The position numbers and the translations under genes are program-made. From positions 558,001 to 622,000 of the forward strand of contig BQJC01000001.1 in assembly GCA_021604505.1 (NCBI GenBank): DNA of 64,000 nt, in the 5' to 3' direction. The notes beneath the pieces are model-generated. The model ran no database searches. It worked only from the letters and a program-made list of their open reading frames with translations, and was not told where the DNA came from. This document shows, piece after piece, positions 55,970-64,000 of this stretch (position 1 is the stretch's first letter; each line of letters begins with the position of its first letter). This stretch comes from Nitrospinaceae bacterium. Its GTDB lineage: Bacteria; Nitrospinota; Nitrospinia; Nitrospinales; VA-1.

Positions 55970-58651
55970 CTAATCCTTCCATTCAGCGCCCTGCAAACTG
56001 ATGGGCGCGTCCTTGTTCGCATCCAGATAGATTCTGATGGCTTCCAACCCGGCAGGATAGTTTTTCATGGCGAAGGCTTCCTCGCCGGGGCCGTGGTAGC
56101 GGCGGGCAAACACCGAAAACCGTTGCGCCGTCCGGATTTCAAAATCTCTTTCTAATCTATCTTTCTCTAGAGTGTTTAATCCAGTGACGGGAGGCCTTTG
56201 ATCCGCCCGGTAACGCAGAAGGTTGAGAAAACTTTCATCAGTCTGCCACTTGAGCGGTGGAAGCAGGGTGACCGGAGAAAACTCGAGCAGGGGATGGTTG
56301 TCCGTTATGACAGGGGAGTCTTTGAGAAGAGGTTTCAGCCGGTCGCCGTCGGTGACAAAAAAATCCGTCAGATCGAGAAACGATCGGACCCCCATTTGCC
56401 CAGCGGATTCGGCCAGGGCCGGGACACGCATCAGTGCATCAAAGCGGTTTTTGTCCAATGTGATCGGTTGCCGGGAACCCACCAGCAGGACGATGCGCGT
56501 CAGAAAACTGTTCCAGACGGAAGTATGCGGATACACCTCCTGAAAGGTTTTGATAATAGCGCGCGCGTCTTCCGGCCCGATCAGATGGAGCGGCAGCCAC
56601 TGCATCATGAGTCCATCCGGATTCAAGCGGTCAAGGGCCTCTTCATAAAATTCCTTTGAATAAAGATTGACCACACCCGCCTGAACGGGCGACATCGGTT
56701 CCAGGGTGATGACATCGTATTGGGATTCGGTCCAGCGCGTGAAGGTGCGTCCGTCCTGTACGATGATGCGGGTGTTGGGCCGCTCCAGCACATCGTGATT
56801 CCAGCGCGAAAACCATTTGGCGAATGATAAAACATTACGATCAATCTCCACGCCGTCGACCTCCACGCCGGGGAATAAAGACACCGTTCCCAGGGTGTTG
56901 CCCGTCCCGAAACAAACCACCAGCGCGCGTTTGGGGTTGGGGTGAAGCGCCATCGGCACGAATCCCATCGCCTGCATGTAAGCACTGCCGCCGATGGATT
57001 CGGAGACCGTCGCGGTGCTGAAGCCGTTCACATAAAGCGTGCGCGCGCCCGATGTCACATCTTCGACCACGCTCAGAGTGGTGAAATCGCCTTCCTTGTA
57101 ATCCAATAAACGCATCTGTTCTTTGTCGGCGTTGATCTCCGTGCGCGCCAGGTTGTGCTCACCCAGGCGCTGGGTCGAGACGGTCGGTTGCGACCAGGAA
57201 TAGCCTGCGTAAACGACCAGCGCAGACAAAGACAGTGTGAGAGCGTATCGAACCGGACGTCCGCCCTGATAAAGCGCCAGCGCCACGGCGGACAAAAGGA
57301 TGAGCAGGGCGAAAATGGCGAACAGCGAGAACCGGATGCCAAACAGGGGGATGAACACGAAGGGGGTGAGAACGGTTCCCAGCACAGCGCCCATCGTGTT
57401 GAAGGCATAACTGTTTCCGAGAGTCCCGGTGACTGTGCCGAATAATGACAAATGAATGCGGTTGGCCAGAGGGAACAAAATGCCGAAACCTAAAGTGGGC
57501 GGCAGCATCAGTGCGAAAGCAAACAGCGAACGGATGAACAGCGTTCGTCCAGCCGTGTTTTCCAGATCGTAAAATTGCCGGTCCGCCCAGGCCGTCCATT
57601 CGGGTATCTGCTCAAGAAGCGGAAGGATGCCGATTCCGAGAATGCCGATTCCCAGTTCGATCAGCAGGAATTTCAAAATCCATTTGGAATTTCCCAGTAA
57701 TTTTTCAGCGATCAGGCTTCCCAGGGCAATGCTGAAAAGAAACGTCGCCAGGATCAGGGCGAAGGAGTACAAGGTGCTGCCCATGGGAAAAACCAGAACC
57801 CGTGTCCAAAGAATTTCGCTGGAGAGCGAGACCATCCCGGAATAAATGAAGATGAATAGGAGCAGGAGGCTCAGGGTTCGCGACGGAGCCGGTTCGTCGT
57901 CGATAATTTTCTCCCGTCTGCTCTTTTTAGAGGGTTGCGGTGGTTCTTGAGTTTCCTCAGGTTTCTCTCGGTAGGCAAGGCAGAGCAGCAGGACGAAAGT
58001 ATTCATGGCGACCGCTGTCCACACGGTTCCTTGAATGCCGAAATATTCAATGGCGAACAATTGCGTGTACAGACAGCCGAAGACCGCGCCAAAGGTGTTC
58101 AGGCTGTAGAGGAGAGACATGCGGGAAAAAATCCGCTGCGGCTTTTCGCCGATGGACCAACTGCCGATGAGAGGAAGCGTCGCGCCCATCATCAGGGTCG
58201 GAGGAAGCATGAGCAGGGTGCTGAGAGAAAACTCGATGAGGTGTAAAAATGGGCCGGATTCGACCGCCCAGGCCAGAGCCAGAGGATACACTTTTTCCAG
58301 GAGCTTCAGCCCCAAAGGGAAGCCCAGACCATAGAGACCGATCAATCCTTCCAAAATTCCGTACATGAGGATCGGGTGGACGGCCTTCCCATGCTGTTTT
58401 TGTCGATTCAGAAAACGGACGATTCCCCAGGATCCAAGCGCGAGTCCGATCATGAACGCGCACAAGACCGCGCTGATGGCAAACAGCGTGCCACCGAAAA
58501 TTAGCGTCAACTGCCGGATCCAGACCAGTTCGTAAACCAGACTGGCCGCCCCGGAGATGAACAGGCACAGGGTGGGGATCGCTGACAAAAAGGGGTTACG
58601 ATATGAATTCATGAAGGAAACACTGCGATGGACTTGCAGGAATTGTCCCAT
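55970..58651 (-). CDS. Membrane-fused spermidine synthase-like protein
   Basis: An 893-residue fusion. The first about 480 residues form 12-14 membrane helices (for example PTLCLFISGAASLVYELVW, LIGLYGLGFPLGL and FALMLPPTLGFGILFPLAN). The remainder is a Rossmann methyltransferase-like domain of the SpeE type. Its SAM-site motif is VVCFGTGNTLG, with the acidic residue in VEIDRN and then VQDGRTF, followed by LEPMSP where classical enzymes have a DxxDP-type loop. Polyamine synthesis is thus uncertain; many of these fused proteins remain uncharacterised. A later in-frame ATG at 58612 (MNSYRNPF) is an alternative start. It is monocistronic. Confidence 0.88.
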   Translation of the reverse strand: MGQFLQVHRSVSFMNSYRNPFLSAIPTLCLFISGAASLVYELVWIRQLTLIFGGTLFAISAVLCAFMIGLALGSWGIVRFLNRQKQHGKAVHPILMYGILEGLIGLYGLGFPLGLKLLEKVYPLALAWAVESGPFLHLIEFSLSTLLMLPPTLMMGATLPLIGSWSIGEKPQRIFSRMSLLYSLNTFGAVFGCLYTQLFAIEYFGIQGTVWTAVAMNTFVLLLCLAYREKPEETQEPPQPSKKSRREKIIDDEPAPSRTLSLLLLFIFIYSGMVSLSSEILWTRVLVFPMGSTLYSFALILATFLFSIALGSLIAEKLLGNSKWILKFLLIELGIGILGIGILPLLEQIPEWTAWADRQFYDLENTAGRTLFIRSLFAFALMLPPTLGFGILFPLANRIHLSLFGTVTGTLGNSYAFNTMGAVLGTVLTPFVFIPLFGIRFSLFAIFALLILLSAVALALYQGGRPVRYALTLSLSALVVYAGYSWSQPTVSTQRLGEHNLARTEINADKEQMRLLDYKEGDFTTLSVVEDVTSGARTLYVNGFSTATVSESIGGSAYMQAMGFVPMALHPNPKRALVVCFGTGNTLGTVSLFPGVEVDGVEIDRNVLSFAKWFSRWNHDVLERPNTRIIVQDGRTFTRWTESQYDVITLEPMSPVQAGVVNLYSKEFYEEALDRLNPDGLMMQWLPLHLIGPEDARAIIKTFQEVYPHTSVWNSFLTRIVLLVGSRQPITLDKNRFDALMRVPALAESAGQMGVRSFLDLTDFFVTDGDRLKPLLKDSPVITDNHPLLEFSPVTLLPPLKWQTDESFLNLLRYRADQRPPVTGLNTLEKDRLERDFEIRTAQRFSVFARRYHGPGEEAFAMKNYPAGLEAIRIYLDANKDAPISLQGAEWKD

Positions 58652-58905
58652 AACCCCCAGCCTGCGTCAACGTGAAGAGACTGGCCAAAGTTAAGGAAAA
58701 ATTGTCTGTTATTGTCCATGCCAGATTCCAACCCAGCGAAAGTTTCGGGGGCCAGAACTTTTCAGGGATGGCGATAGGGAAGATTGGCGGTCCCTTGCTC
58801 CCTTGGCATTGCAAGCTTTCACCAACAATGGTAACCTTTCTAATCATCGTTCATTTCATTGATATAAACTCTGATTTCCCAGTTTCATTTTTTTGGAGGT
58901 TGTGA

Positions 58906-59940
58906 ATGCCTGTAACAATGCAAAGAGGGCTGTTAGTTGCTCTCATCCTGTTAGTTTTGGTGGTGGCACAGAGGGTTGGCGCAGAAACGGATCCAAACGG
59001 CACAGAAAAAGAGATTTCCTTTCCCAAGGTGGTCGCCAAGGTCAATGGAGTTGAAATCCCGTCTAAAATTGTGGCCTTCCAATTGAACCGCGCCATGCGG
59101 GAAAATCAAAAACCGCTTTCTCAGGAAGAAGAACGAAAAGTGGTCATGGCCATCATCGATAAAGAAATTGTCCGCGAATTGGTGTATCAGGAGGGAAAAT
59201 CCGCCAAGCTAACAATTGATCCAAAACTGGTGGACCAGGAATTTCAGGGCATCATGGAACCTTATGAAAGCAGAGAGGAATTCGATAAGGCTCTTGAAGC
59301 GCGCCAATTGACCGAGGAAGAATTGCGGCAGTCCATTGAGGTGGATCTCATGGCAAAAAAGCTGATTGACGACCAGGTCCGGGGGAAAATTCAAATCACC
59401 GACGAAGACGTCAAAAAGTATTACGAGAGCAATAAGGAACAGTTTTTCCGTCCCGAAGCCTATCGCGCCAGCCATATTTTCATTGCCACGATTCCGCCGG
59501 ATCTGGCAAAAAAACACACCCTTGAAGAATTGGAATCCAGCAAGGCCGAATTGGAAAAAGCCGCTGCAAAGAAGATTCAAAACATCCTTGAGAAAGTGCG
59601 CGCTGGCGGCGATTTTGCGGAATTAGCAAAAAAACACTCGAACGATATCGGAAGCGCCGAACAGGGTGGCGACCTCGATTTCATTTATAAGGGAGTGTTT
59701 GATCCGGCGTTTGATGAAGCCATTTCAAAGATGAAGCCGGGAGACATCAGCGATGCGGTGAAAACTTCTTTCGGGTACCACATTATAAAACTCGTCGACA
59801 CGAAGCCCGCGGAACAGGCCACTTTTTCAGAGATGGAAGAGGGAATCCAGAAGCATTTGTTCATGGAAAAAGCCCAGGAGAGTGTCGGGCGCTATTTGCA
59901 AGAATTGAGGAAAAAGGCTAAAATTGAGATCCTTTTATGA
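58906..59940 (+). CDS. SurA/PpiD-like periplasmic peptidyl-prolyl isomerase
   Basis: A 344-residue exported chaperone-isomerase. The signal peptide is in LLVALILLVLVVAQRVGA. The N-terminal helical chaperone part (VVAKVNGVEIPSKIVAFQLN and EEERKVVMAIIDKEIVREL) is followed by a parvulin domain (ASHIFIATIPPDLAKKH, GGDFAELAKKHSNDIGSAEQGG, FGYHIIKLVDTK). It is expected to help outer-membrane protein folding. GGAGG seven bases before ATG supports the start. It precedes the DUF3386 gene by 53 bases, and both may end at the terminator near 60700. Confidence 0.93.
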   Translation: MPVTMQRGLLVALILLVLVVAQRVGAETDPNGTEKEISFPKVVAKVNGVEIPSKIVAFQLNRAMRENQKPLSQEEERKVVMAIIDKEIVRELVYQEGKSAKLTIDPKLVDQEFQGIMEPYESREEFDKALEARQLTEEELRQSIEVDLMAKKLIDDQVRGKIQITDEDVKKYYESNKEQFFRPEAYRASHIFIATIPPDLAKKHTLEELESSKAELEKAAAKKIQNILEKVRAGGDFAELAKKHSNDIGSAEQGGDLDFIYKGVFDPAFDEAISKMKPGDISDAVKTSFGYHIIKLVDTKPAEQATFSEMEEGIQKHLFMEKAQESVGRYLQELRKKAKIEILL

Positions 59941-59993
59941 GCTCAAAAGAATTTCATTTCTTTAAAAAATAACTCATCAGGAGAAAAAAATTA

Positions 59994-60668
59994 ATGGCAA
60001 CCTATACCAAAGAGAAAGATGTAGCAACCACTCAGGAAGACGATGCCGAAGCTCGCGCCGCCATGGAAGAAGTTTTTGGCAACACCGCCCGTTGGCCGGC
60101 GGGGTTTAGCGGGTTTTCCGCAGATGTGGTTGTCAACATCAACGGCAAGGAAGAAAAGGGAACCGTCACCGCAAAAAACGTCAAGGAAATCGAAACCACG
60201 ATTCAGGATGAAAAGGCCAAAGGGTTTTTGGTTGAAAACATGACGTCCATCGTCAGTCATCGGGGACCCAGGACGTTCGAACAGTCCGACGGTAAATACA
60301 AACTGGCGTTTGGCGACGAGGGGACGCATCCTCTCGGACGCATCGTCGTCATGGGCGGTGACGGCATGAGTTCCTTTTACCGCATCAAGGACGGCCGGAT
60401 TCAGCAGATCAACCGCAAAACGCCGCGCATGGCGTTTACCATCAATATCGAAGAAAGCGTGAAGAACCCGGACGATAAATACCTCACCCACAAATACACG
60501 GTGTATTATTTCAATCAGGAAAACGGCATCAAGGATGTCGAAAGCTACTCCGATGATTATGTCCGGGTGGGCGAAGCTGATCTGCCGCAGTACCGCAGAA
60601 TCATCAATAGTGAAAATGGGGCTATTGAGGTCAACAGCATGACCTTGAGCAATCACAAAATTCTTTAA
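59994..60668 (+). CDS. DUF3386-like protein
   Basis: A 224-residue soluble protein without a signal peptide. The start NTARWPAGFSGFSADVVVN, the central IVSHRGPRTFEQSDGKYKLAFGDEG, and the C-terminal FNQENGIKDVESYSDDYVRV match, as far as I can tell, the DUF3386 family known from cyanobacteria and some other phyla. Function is unknown. An AGGAGAAAAAAATT box precedes the ATG. A good terminator follows the stop. Confidence 0.75.
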   Translation: MATYTKEKDVATTQEDDAEARAAMEEVFGNTARWPAGFSGFSADVVVNINGKEEKGTVTAKNVKEIETTIQDEKAKGFLVENMTSIVSHRGPRTFEQSDGKYKLAFGDEGTHPLGRIVVMGGDGMSSFYRIKDGRIQQINRKTPRMAFTINIEESVKNPDDKYLTHKYTVYYFNQENGIKDVESYSDDYVRVGEADLPQYRRIINSENGAIEVNSMTLSNHKIL

Positions 60669-60684
60669 GAAGGCCAGAGATTAA

Positions 60685-60725
60685 AAACCGCGCAGTGGGT
60701 CGGGTCCCCTGTGCGGTTTTTTTTG
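60685..60725 (+). terminator. Rho-independent terminator after DUF3386 gene
   Basis: AACCGCGCAG pairs with CTGTGCGGTT (one G-U pair) around a GTGGGTCGGGTCC-type loop, followed by eight Ts. It may also serve the convergent minus-strand gene that ends at 60747, thanks to the A-run on its left. Confidence 0.9.
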
Positions 60726-60746
60726 TGCATTGTGGTCCAGGTTTTG

Positions 60747-61778
60747 TCAGGCGATCAAAGACTGGTCGATGACCTTCGCTTTATTTGAAACGGTCACTCC
60801 TTTTCCCAGGACCGATCCTTTCACCACACAATCTGCGTTCACCGTCACGCCATCCCACAAAACGGAATTTTCAATCACCGCGTTTTTTTGCACACGGCAC
60901 CCGTTTCCCAGGACGACATGCGGTCCGATCTTAGCGTCCGTTTCGATGACGCAATTTTCTCCTGTGACAACCGGAGGAGTGATGCCGGAGCCTTGCGGTT
61001 TTTCAGGTGCGCCGGCCTTTAACAAGGTTTTCCCGTCCAGCGCGTCCCGATGAACTTTTAGGTATTGCACCCGGTTGCCCATATCGATCCAGTAATCTTG
61101 GTGGAGATGGCCGAAGACGGGTAATCCCTCCTGAATCATTTCCGGAAAGATGTTCTCGGCGGTGCCGCAGAACTGCCCGGCTGGAATGCGGGAGAAAATT
61201 TCCGGTTCCATGATCTGGATTCCGGTGAACATCACCCGCCGGGTAGGCTCGGGAACATCCATGGAAGATGCGCCCACGAAATGAACGATGCGTCCGTCTT
61301 CCTGGATTTCTATCGGGTCGTATTGTTTTGGCGATGCGTCCTCCCGCACCACAAGAGTCAGGCAGGAACCTTTCTGCCGGTGAAAATCGAGCACGCGGTT
61401 GAGATCGATATTCACGATGATGTCGCTGTTGATGACCAGAAACGGTCCGCTTTCAAGAAACCCCTGCGCGGCTTTGATCCCTCCTGCCGTCCCCATGATT
61501 TTTTCTTCCCTTGAAAAATGCAGGTTGACGCCAAATTGCGAACCGTCGCCAAAATGGTCGATAACCTGTTCCGGCAGATGGTGAACGTTGACCGCGATAT
61601 CCCGGATGTCGAAGGAGCGCAATAACTCGATGGTGTGCTCGAGAAGCGGTCGGTTCAACACCGGAACCATGGGCTTGGGAATTTTTTGTGTCAAAGGCAT
61701 CAGCCGGGTTCCGAACCCGGCAGCCAGGATCATGGCTTTGAGAGGTTTGCGTTTATCCGGTGAGGGAGAAAGATTCAT
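60747..61778 (-). CDS. Sugar nucleotidyltransferase (mannose-1-phosphate guanylyltransferase-like)
   Basis: A 343-residue NDP-sugar pyrophosphorylase. The nucleotide-binding motif is AMILAAGFGTRLMPLTQ with the catalytic Lys in KIPKPMVPV. The sugar-phosphate region includes MGTAGGIKAA and VINSDIIVNID. The C-terminus has left-handed beta-helix hexapeptide repeats (CRVQKNAVIENSVLWDGVTV), giving a two-domain form as in GDP-mannose or glucose-1-phosphate uridylyl/thymidylyl enzymes. The exact sugar is undecided. It is the last gene of the minus-strand cluster, 32 bases after mtnA. Confidence 0.9.
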   Translation of the reverse strand: MNLSPSPDKRKPLKAMILAAGFGTRLMPLTQKIPKPMVPVLNRPLLEHTIELLRSFDIRDIAVNVHHLPEQVIDHFGDGSQFGVNLHFSREEKIMGTAGGIKAAQGFLESGPFLVINSDIIVNIDLNRVLDFHRQKGSCLTLVVREDASPKQYDPIEIQEDGRIVHFVGASSMDVPEPTRRVMFTGIQIMEPEIFSRIPAGQFCGTAENIFPEMIQEGLPVFGHLHQDYWIDMGNRVQYLKVHRDALDGKTLLKAGAPEKPQGSGITPPVVTGENCVIETDAKIGPHVVLGNGCRVQKNAVIENSVLWDGVTVNADCVVKGSVLGKGVTVSNKAKVIDQSLIA

Positions 61779-61810
61779 GGTGAGTCTGGTGGTAAAACGT
61801 GTTGCAGGGT

Positions 61811-62851
61811 CTAGTTTCCGCTGGCAAGTTTTTTCAACGATTCCGTAAACGGCGGCTGGGCGATTCCTTTATCTGTGATGATGGCCGTGATCAAATGGTT
61901 TGGGGTCACGTCGAACGCCGGATGCGCCACCGCCGCCCCTTCGGGGGCCATGCGTTTGTTGTTGATGGTGGTCACCTCCTCGGCGGATCGTTGTTCGATG
62001 GGGATTTGTTCTCCGGTCGCCAGGGACAGATCCAGCGTCGATACGGGTGCCGCCACGTAAAACGGAATGTTATGATTTTTTGCCAGAATGGACACCATAT
62101 ACGTGCCGATTTTGTTAGCCACATCACCGTTGGCGGCGATACGGTCCGCTCCCACCACGACCACGTCCACCTGTTTTTGCTGCATGAAATATCCCGCCAT
62201 GCTGTCGGTGATCAGCTTGACGGGAATATGATCCTCCATCAACTCCCAGACCGTGAGCCTGGCTCCCTGCAGAAAGGGGCGGGTTTCATTAGCGAGGACG
62301 TTCACCTTTTTGCCGGCGTTCACCGCGGCGCGGATGACCCCGAGGGCTGTTCCAAAACCTGCCGTCGCCAGGGCCCCGGCATTGCAATGCGTCAAAATAT
62401 TGCTTCCGTCCTGGATCAGGGACTGGCCGAAACCGCCCATCGCCTGATTCGCGCCGATGTCCTCGTCACAAACCGTTTGCGCTTCCTCGCGCAATCTTTT
62501 TTTTAAGTCGGGCAGGCTTTGGTTTTTAGAATCCCTGGCCACCCGCTTCATGCGTTCGATGGCCCAGGCAAGGTTGACCGCCGTGGGGCGCGACTGAGCC
62601 AGGGTATCGCACTTGTTCTCCAGCTGGGCGTAGAAACTCTCGAAATCCTCCGCCTCAATGGCATCGGCTCCCAGACTCACCCCCATGGCCGCCGCCACGC
62701 CGATGGCGGGGGCTCCCCGGATGATCATGGTTTTGATGGCATGCCCGACCTCTTCGATGGTTCGGCAATCGACGAAAACTTTTTCCGTCGGCAGGCGGGT
62801 TTGGTCGATCATGCGGGCCGCGCCATCGATGAATTCGACTGTTTTAATCAT
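61811..62851 (-). CDS. mtnA: S-methyl-5-thioribose-1-phosphate isomerase
   Basis: A 346-residue methionine-salvage enzyme that converts methylthioribose-1-phosphate to the ribulose form. It belongs to the eIF2B-like fold. Active-site segments are [36 protein letters not shown] with the catalytic Cys, and [19 protein letters not shown] with the catalytic Asp. Length is normal. Other salvage genes are not adjacent. Salvage recycles methylthioadenosine, which would be produced by a spermidine synthase such as the SpeE-like protein nearby, if that is truly active. Confidence 0.95.
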   Translation of the reverse strand: MIKTVEFIDGAARMIDQTRLPTEKVFVDCRTIEEVGHAIKTMIIRGAPAIGVAAAMGVSLGADAIEAEDFESFYAQLENKCDTLAQSRPTAVNLAWAIERMKRVARDSKNQSLPDLKKRLREEAQTVCDEDIGANQAMGGFGQSLIQDGSNILTHCNAGALATAGFGTALGVIRAAVNAGKKVNVLANETRPFLQGARLTVWELMEDHIPVKLITDSMAGYFMQQKQVDVVVVGADRIAANGDVANKIGTYMVSILAKNHNIPFYVAAPVSTLDLSLATGEQIPIEQRSAEEVTTINNKRMAPEGAAVAHPAFDVTPNHLITAIITDKGIAQPPFTESLKKLASGN

Positions 62852-62875
62852 GGGAGTTTTTGCACTTTCAATTTT

Positions 62876-63175
62876 TTAAGATGTCTGAGGAAGGACTTTT
62901 TGTAAAAAAGTGGATGCGTCCATACTATCGATGTGGATGATTTTATTTTTGCTGGTCACCCCGGCGACGATGTCTATTCGGGATGCGCTCACCCCCAGTG
63001 ATTTGGCCAGGAACTTGACGCAACTGCGGTTGGCTTCCCCTTCCACAGGCGGTGCCGTCAGCCGGATCTTCAGCGCGCCGTTGAAGACTCCGGTGATTTC
63101 GTTTTTAGACGCCCTGGGTTGAATGGCGGCCGAAAACTGAATTCCCCCTTTACAGGTTTTAACGTTCAAAGACAT
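62876..63175 (-). CDS. yggU: DUF167/YggU family protein
   Basis: A 99-residue protein of the DUF167 family. Key pattern: AAIQPRASKNEITGVFNGALKIRLTAPPVEGEANRSCVKFLAKSLG (shown in part; the PRASKNEI and LTAPPVEGEAN blocks are diagnostic), ending with a KNKIIHID strand. Function is unknown, though it travels with yggT and cell-envelope genes, as here. It starts at ATG 63175, 21 bases after the divIVA stop. Confidence 0.9.
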   Translation of the reverse strand: MSLNVKTCKGGIQFSAAIQPRASKNEITGVFNGALKIRLTAPPVEGEANRSCVKFLAKSLGVSASRIDIVAGVTSKNKIIHIDSMDASTFLQKVLPQTS

Positions 63176-63196
63176 GATTGCAAGGCAACCCGCATT

Positions 63197-63625
63197 TTAC
63201 TTTTTAAATTGCTGAAGGTGTTCCCGGGCCGATGCCTTGAGGCTTTTGATCAGGTTTGATTTTTCCTGTGTGAGTTTATGGATTTCCTGTTTCAATCCCT
63301 CCAGATCCTGCTCCGCCTTTTTTTTATGACTTTCAGCCTGTTCCCGCGCCTTTAAAAGGACCAGCTTGGCTCTTTCTTTGATAAGTTCCTGAGTGATCTG
63401 CGGGGGCCTGTCGTTGGAATCCGAACCGGCCGGGTTTTCTTTTTTTAATTTCCGAATGATCCGGCTTTTTTTCGCGAGCTCCTTTTCCAGCCTTTCGATT
63501 TCCTCCGACATTTCCTTGAAGTCATCTGCGACAAGGTGTAAAAATGTATCCACCTCCTGCTTGTTATAGCCTCTGAACTTTTCGCGAAAGCACTGTTCCA
63601 GGATGTCGAGATGATTTAACCTCAT
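63197..63625 (-). CDS. divIVA: DivIVA domain protein
   Basis: A 142-residue coiled-coil protein. The conserved N-terminal membrane-curvature motif is LNHLDILEQCFREKFRGYNKQEVDTFL, of which FRGYNKQEVDTFL is the DivIVA hallmark. A long coiled coil follows (MSEEIERLEKELAKKS, then LKQEIHKLTQEKSNLIKSL). DivIVA marks negatively curved membranes at poles and division sites. The ATG at 63625, seven bases after the yggT stop, is preferred to an in-frame start inside yggT. Its place after yggT is the usual order. Confidence 0.92.
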   Translation of the reverse strand: MRLNHLDILEQCFREKFRGYNKQEVDTFLHLVADDFKEMSEEIERLEKELAKKSRIIRKLKKENPAGSDSNDRPPQITQELIKERAKLVLLKAREQAESHKKKAEQDLEGLKQEIHKLTQEKSNLIKSLKASAREHLQQFKK

Positions 63626-63632
63626 GGCGGAC

Positions 63633-63932
63633 TCATTGCAGTTGAATAGCGAACATTCCCAGAGATTTGACCACAAACTCCTGGAGGAAAATGATCCCCA
63701 GAATCACTATAATAGGAGAAAAATCGATGCCGATGCCGGACATGGGTATCAGTTGCCGCACCCGGGCGATGACCGGTTCCGTGATGCTGTATAAGAATTG
63801 TACGATCGGATTGTATGGATCGGGATTGACCCAGGACAACAGCGCCCGGATAATGATGATCCACATATAGATGCTGAGTGCGATATCAAGAATCGTGGCG
63901 GTGGCAGAAAGAAAATTTCCTAAGATATACAT
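63633..63932 (-). CDS. yggT: YggT family membrane protein
   Basis: A small membrane protein of about 99 residues with two hydrophobic segments (ILDIALSIYMWIIIIRALL and FSPIIVILGIIFLQEFVV). The conserved SWVNPDPYNPIVQFLYSITEPVI block between them identifies the YggT family, linked to cell division and osmotic tolerance in several bacteria. The frame continues to a TTG at 63980, but the ATG at 63932 (MYILGNFLS) matches typical family starts. It probably begins or continues a minus-strand operon that extends beyond the window. Confidence 0.9.
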   Translation of the reverse strand: MYILGNFLSATATILDIALSIYMWIIIIRALLSWVNPDPYNPIVQFLYSITEPVIARVRQLIPMSGIGIDFSPIIVILGIIFLQEFVVKSLGMFAIQLQ

Positions 63933-64000
63933 AAGTGTCCGTTTGAGTGGTCGGGGATGGACAAAGCGCTTTCCGAACAAAAAGGGAAACCGCTAAAATC

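Noticed and set aside
1-64000. tRNA genes or CRISPR arrays
   Set aside because: I scanned the spacers for T-loop/acceptor patterns and regularly spaced repeats and found none convincing. A tRNA search program would be needed to be certain.

Overview
The window is a stretch of a Gram-negative bacterial chromosome with moderate GC content. It is densely packed with genes on both strands and has no rRNA, tRNA, integrase, transposase or CRISPR array that I could recognise. Many predicted periplasmic proteins (DsbA-like oxidoreductases, SurA-like and FKBP isomerases, CtpA protease, a tetraheme cytochrome), DivIVA and YggT next to each other, an orphan FlgM, a glutaminyl-tRNA synthetase and a DHH/CBS-type tRNA nucleotidyltransferase together suggest a Nitrospinota or 'deltaproteobacteria-like' lineage. 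That assignment is inference and only moderately firm.

Layout. 0-7 kb: the 3' part of glnS, an AT-rich DUF3800 gene, a TetR regulator and an OsmC-like protein that share an operator motif, and a convergent two-gene unit for a ThDP enzyme and an aldehyde dehydrogenase. 7-13 kb: dispersed repeats, gltX, a probable unlisted small gene, two small secreted proteins, and a NarL-type two-component pair. 13-17 kb: a secreted protein, then a tightly coupled pair of radical SAM protein (SPL-like, unusual cysteine spacing) and COG3044-type ABC ATPase, closed by a strong terminator. A small basic protein and a hairpin/micro-ORF region follow. 17-25 kb: periplasmic FKBP, M1 peptidase, NusG domain II protein, recG, spoT/relA and rpmB. 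25-31 kb: DUF1858, flgM, Nudix, M28/glutaminyl-cyclase-like, trypsin-TPR, and a tandem duplicate of DUF4399 proteins with duplicated promoters.

31-48 kb: Mrp/NBP35 ATPase, a DsbA-like plus DsbD-alpha-like pair, the large DHH-CBS-nucleotidyltransferase, an NCS2 purine permease, two overlapping LRR genes (one cytosolic, one secreted), CtpA, a second DsbA, a degenerate metallophosphatase fused to a tetraheme cytochrome, a PHP phosphatase, gamma-glutamyltransferase, a possible small RNA, and MscS. 48-54 kb: NERD protein, a soluble fumarate-reductase-like flavoprotein/Fe-S pair, and yebC-ruvC-ruvA-ruvB. 54-56 kb: a repeat-rich island with a 49-bp perfect inverted repeat enclosing an AT-rich unknown gene and a parvulin. 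56-64 kb: a membrane-fused spermidine synthase-like protein, SurA-like isomerase, DUF3386 protein, and a minus-strand cluster yggT-divIVA-yggU-mtnA-nucleotidyltransferase.

The themes that tie genes together are envelope protein folding and thiol chemistry, DNA repair (RecG, RuvABC, possibly the radical SAM pair), and translation/stringent control. The most promising uncharacterised items are the radical SAM + ABC ATPase pair, the cytochrome-metallophosphatase fusion, the divergent flavoprotein, the hairpin with a nine-codon ORF at 16.5 kb, the orphan terminator at 46.9 kb, and the repeat-bounded segment at 54.5-55.8 kb.
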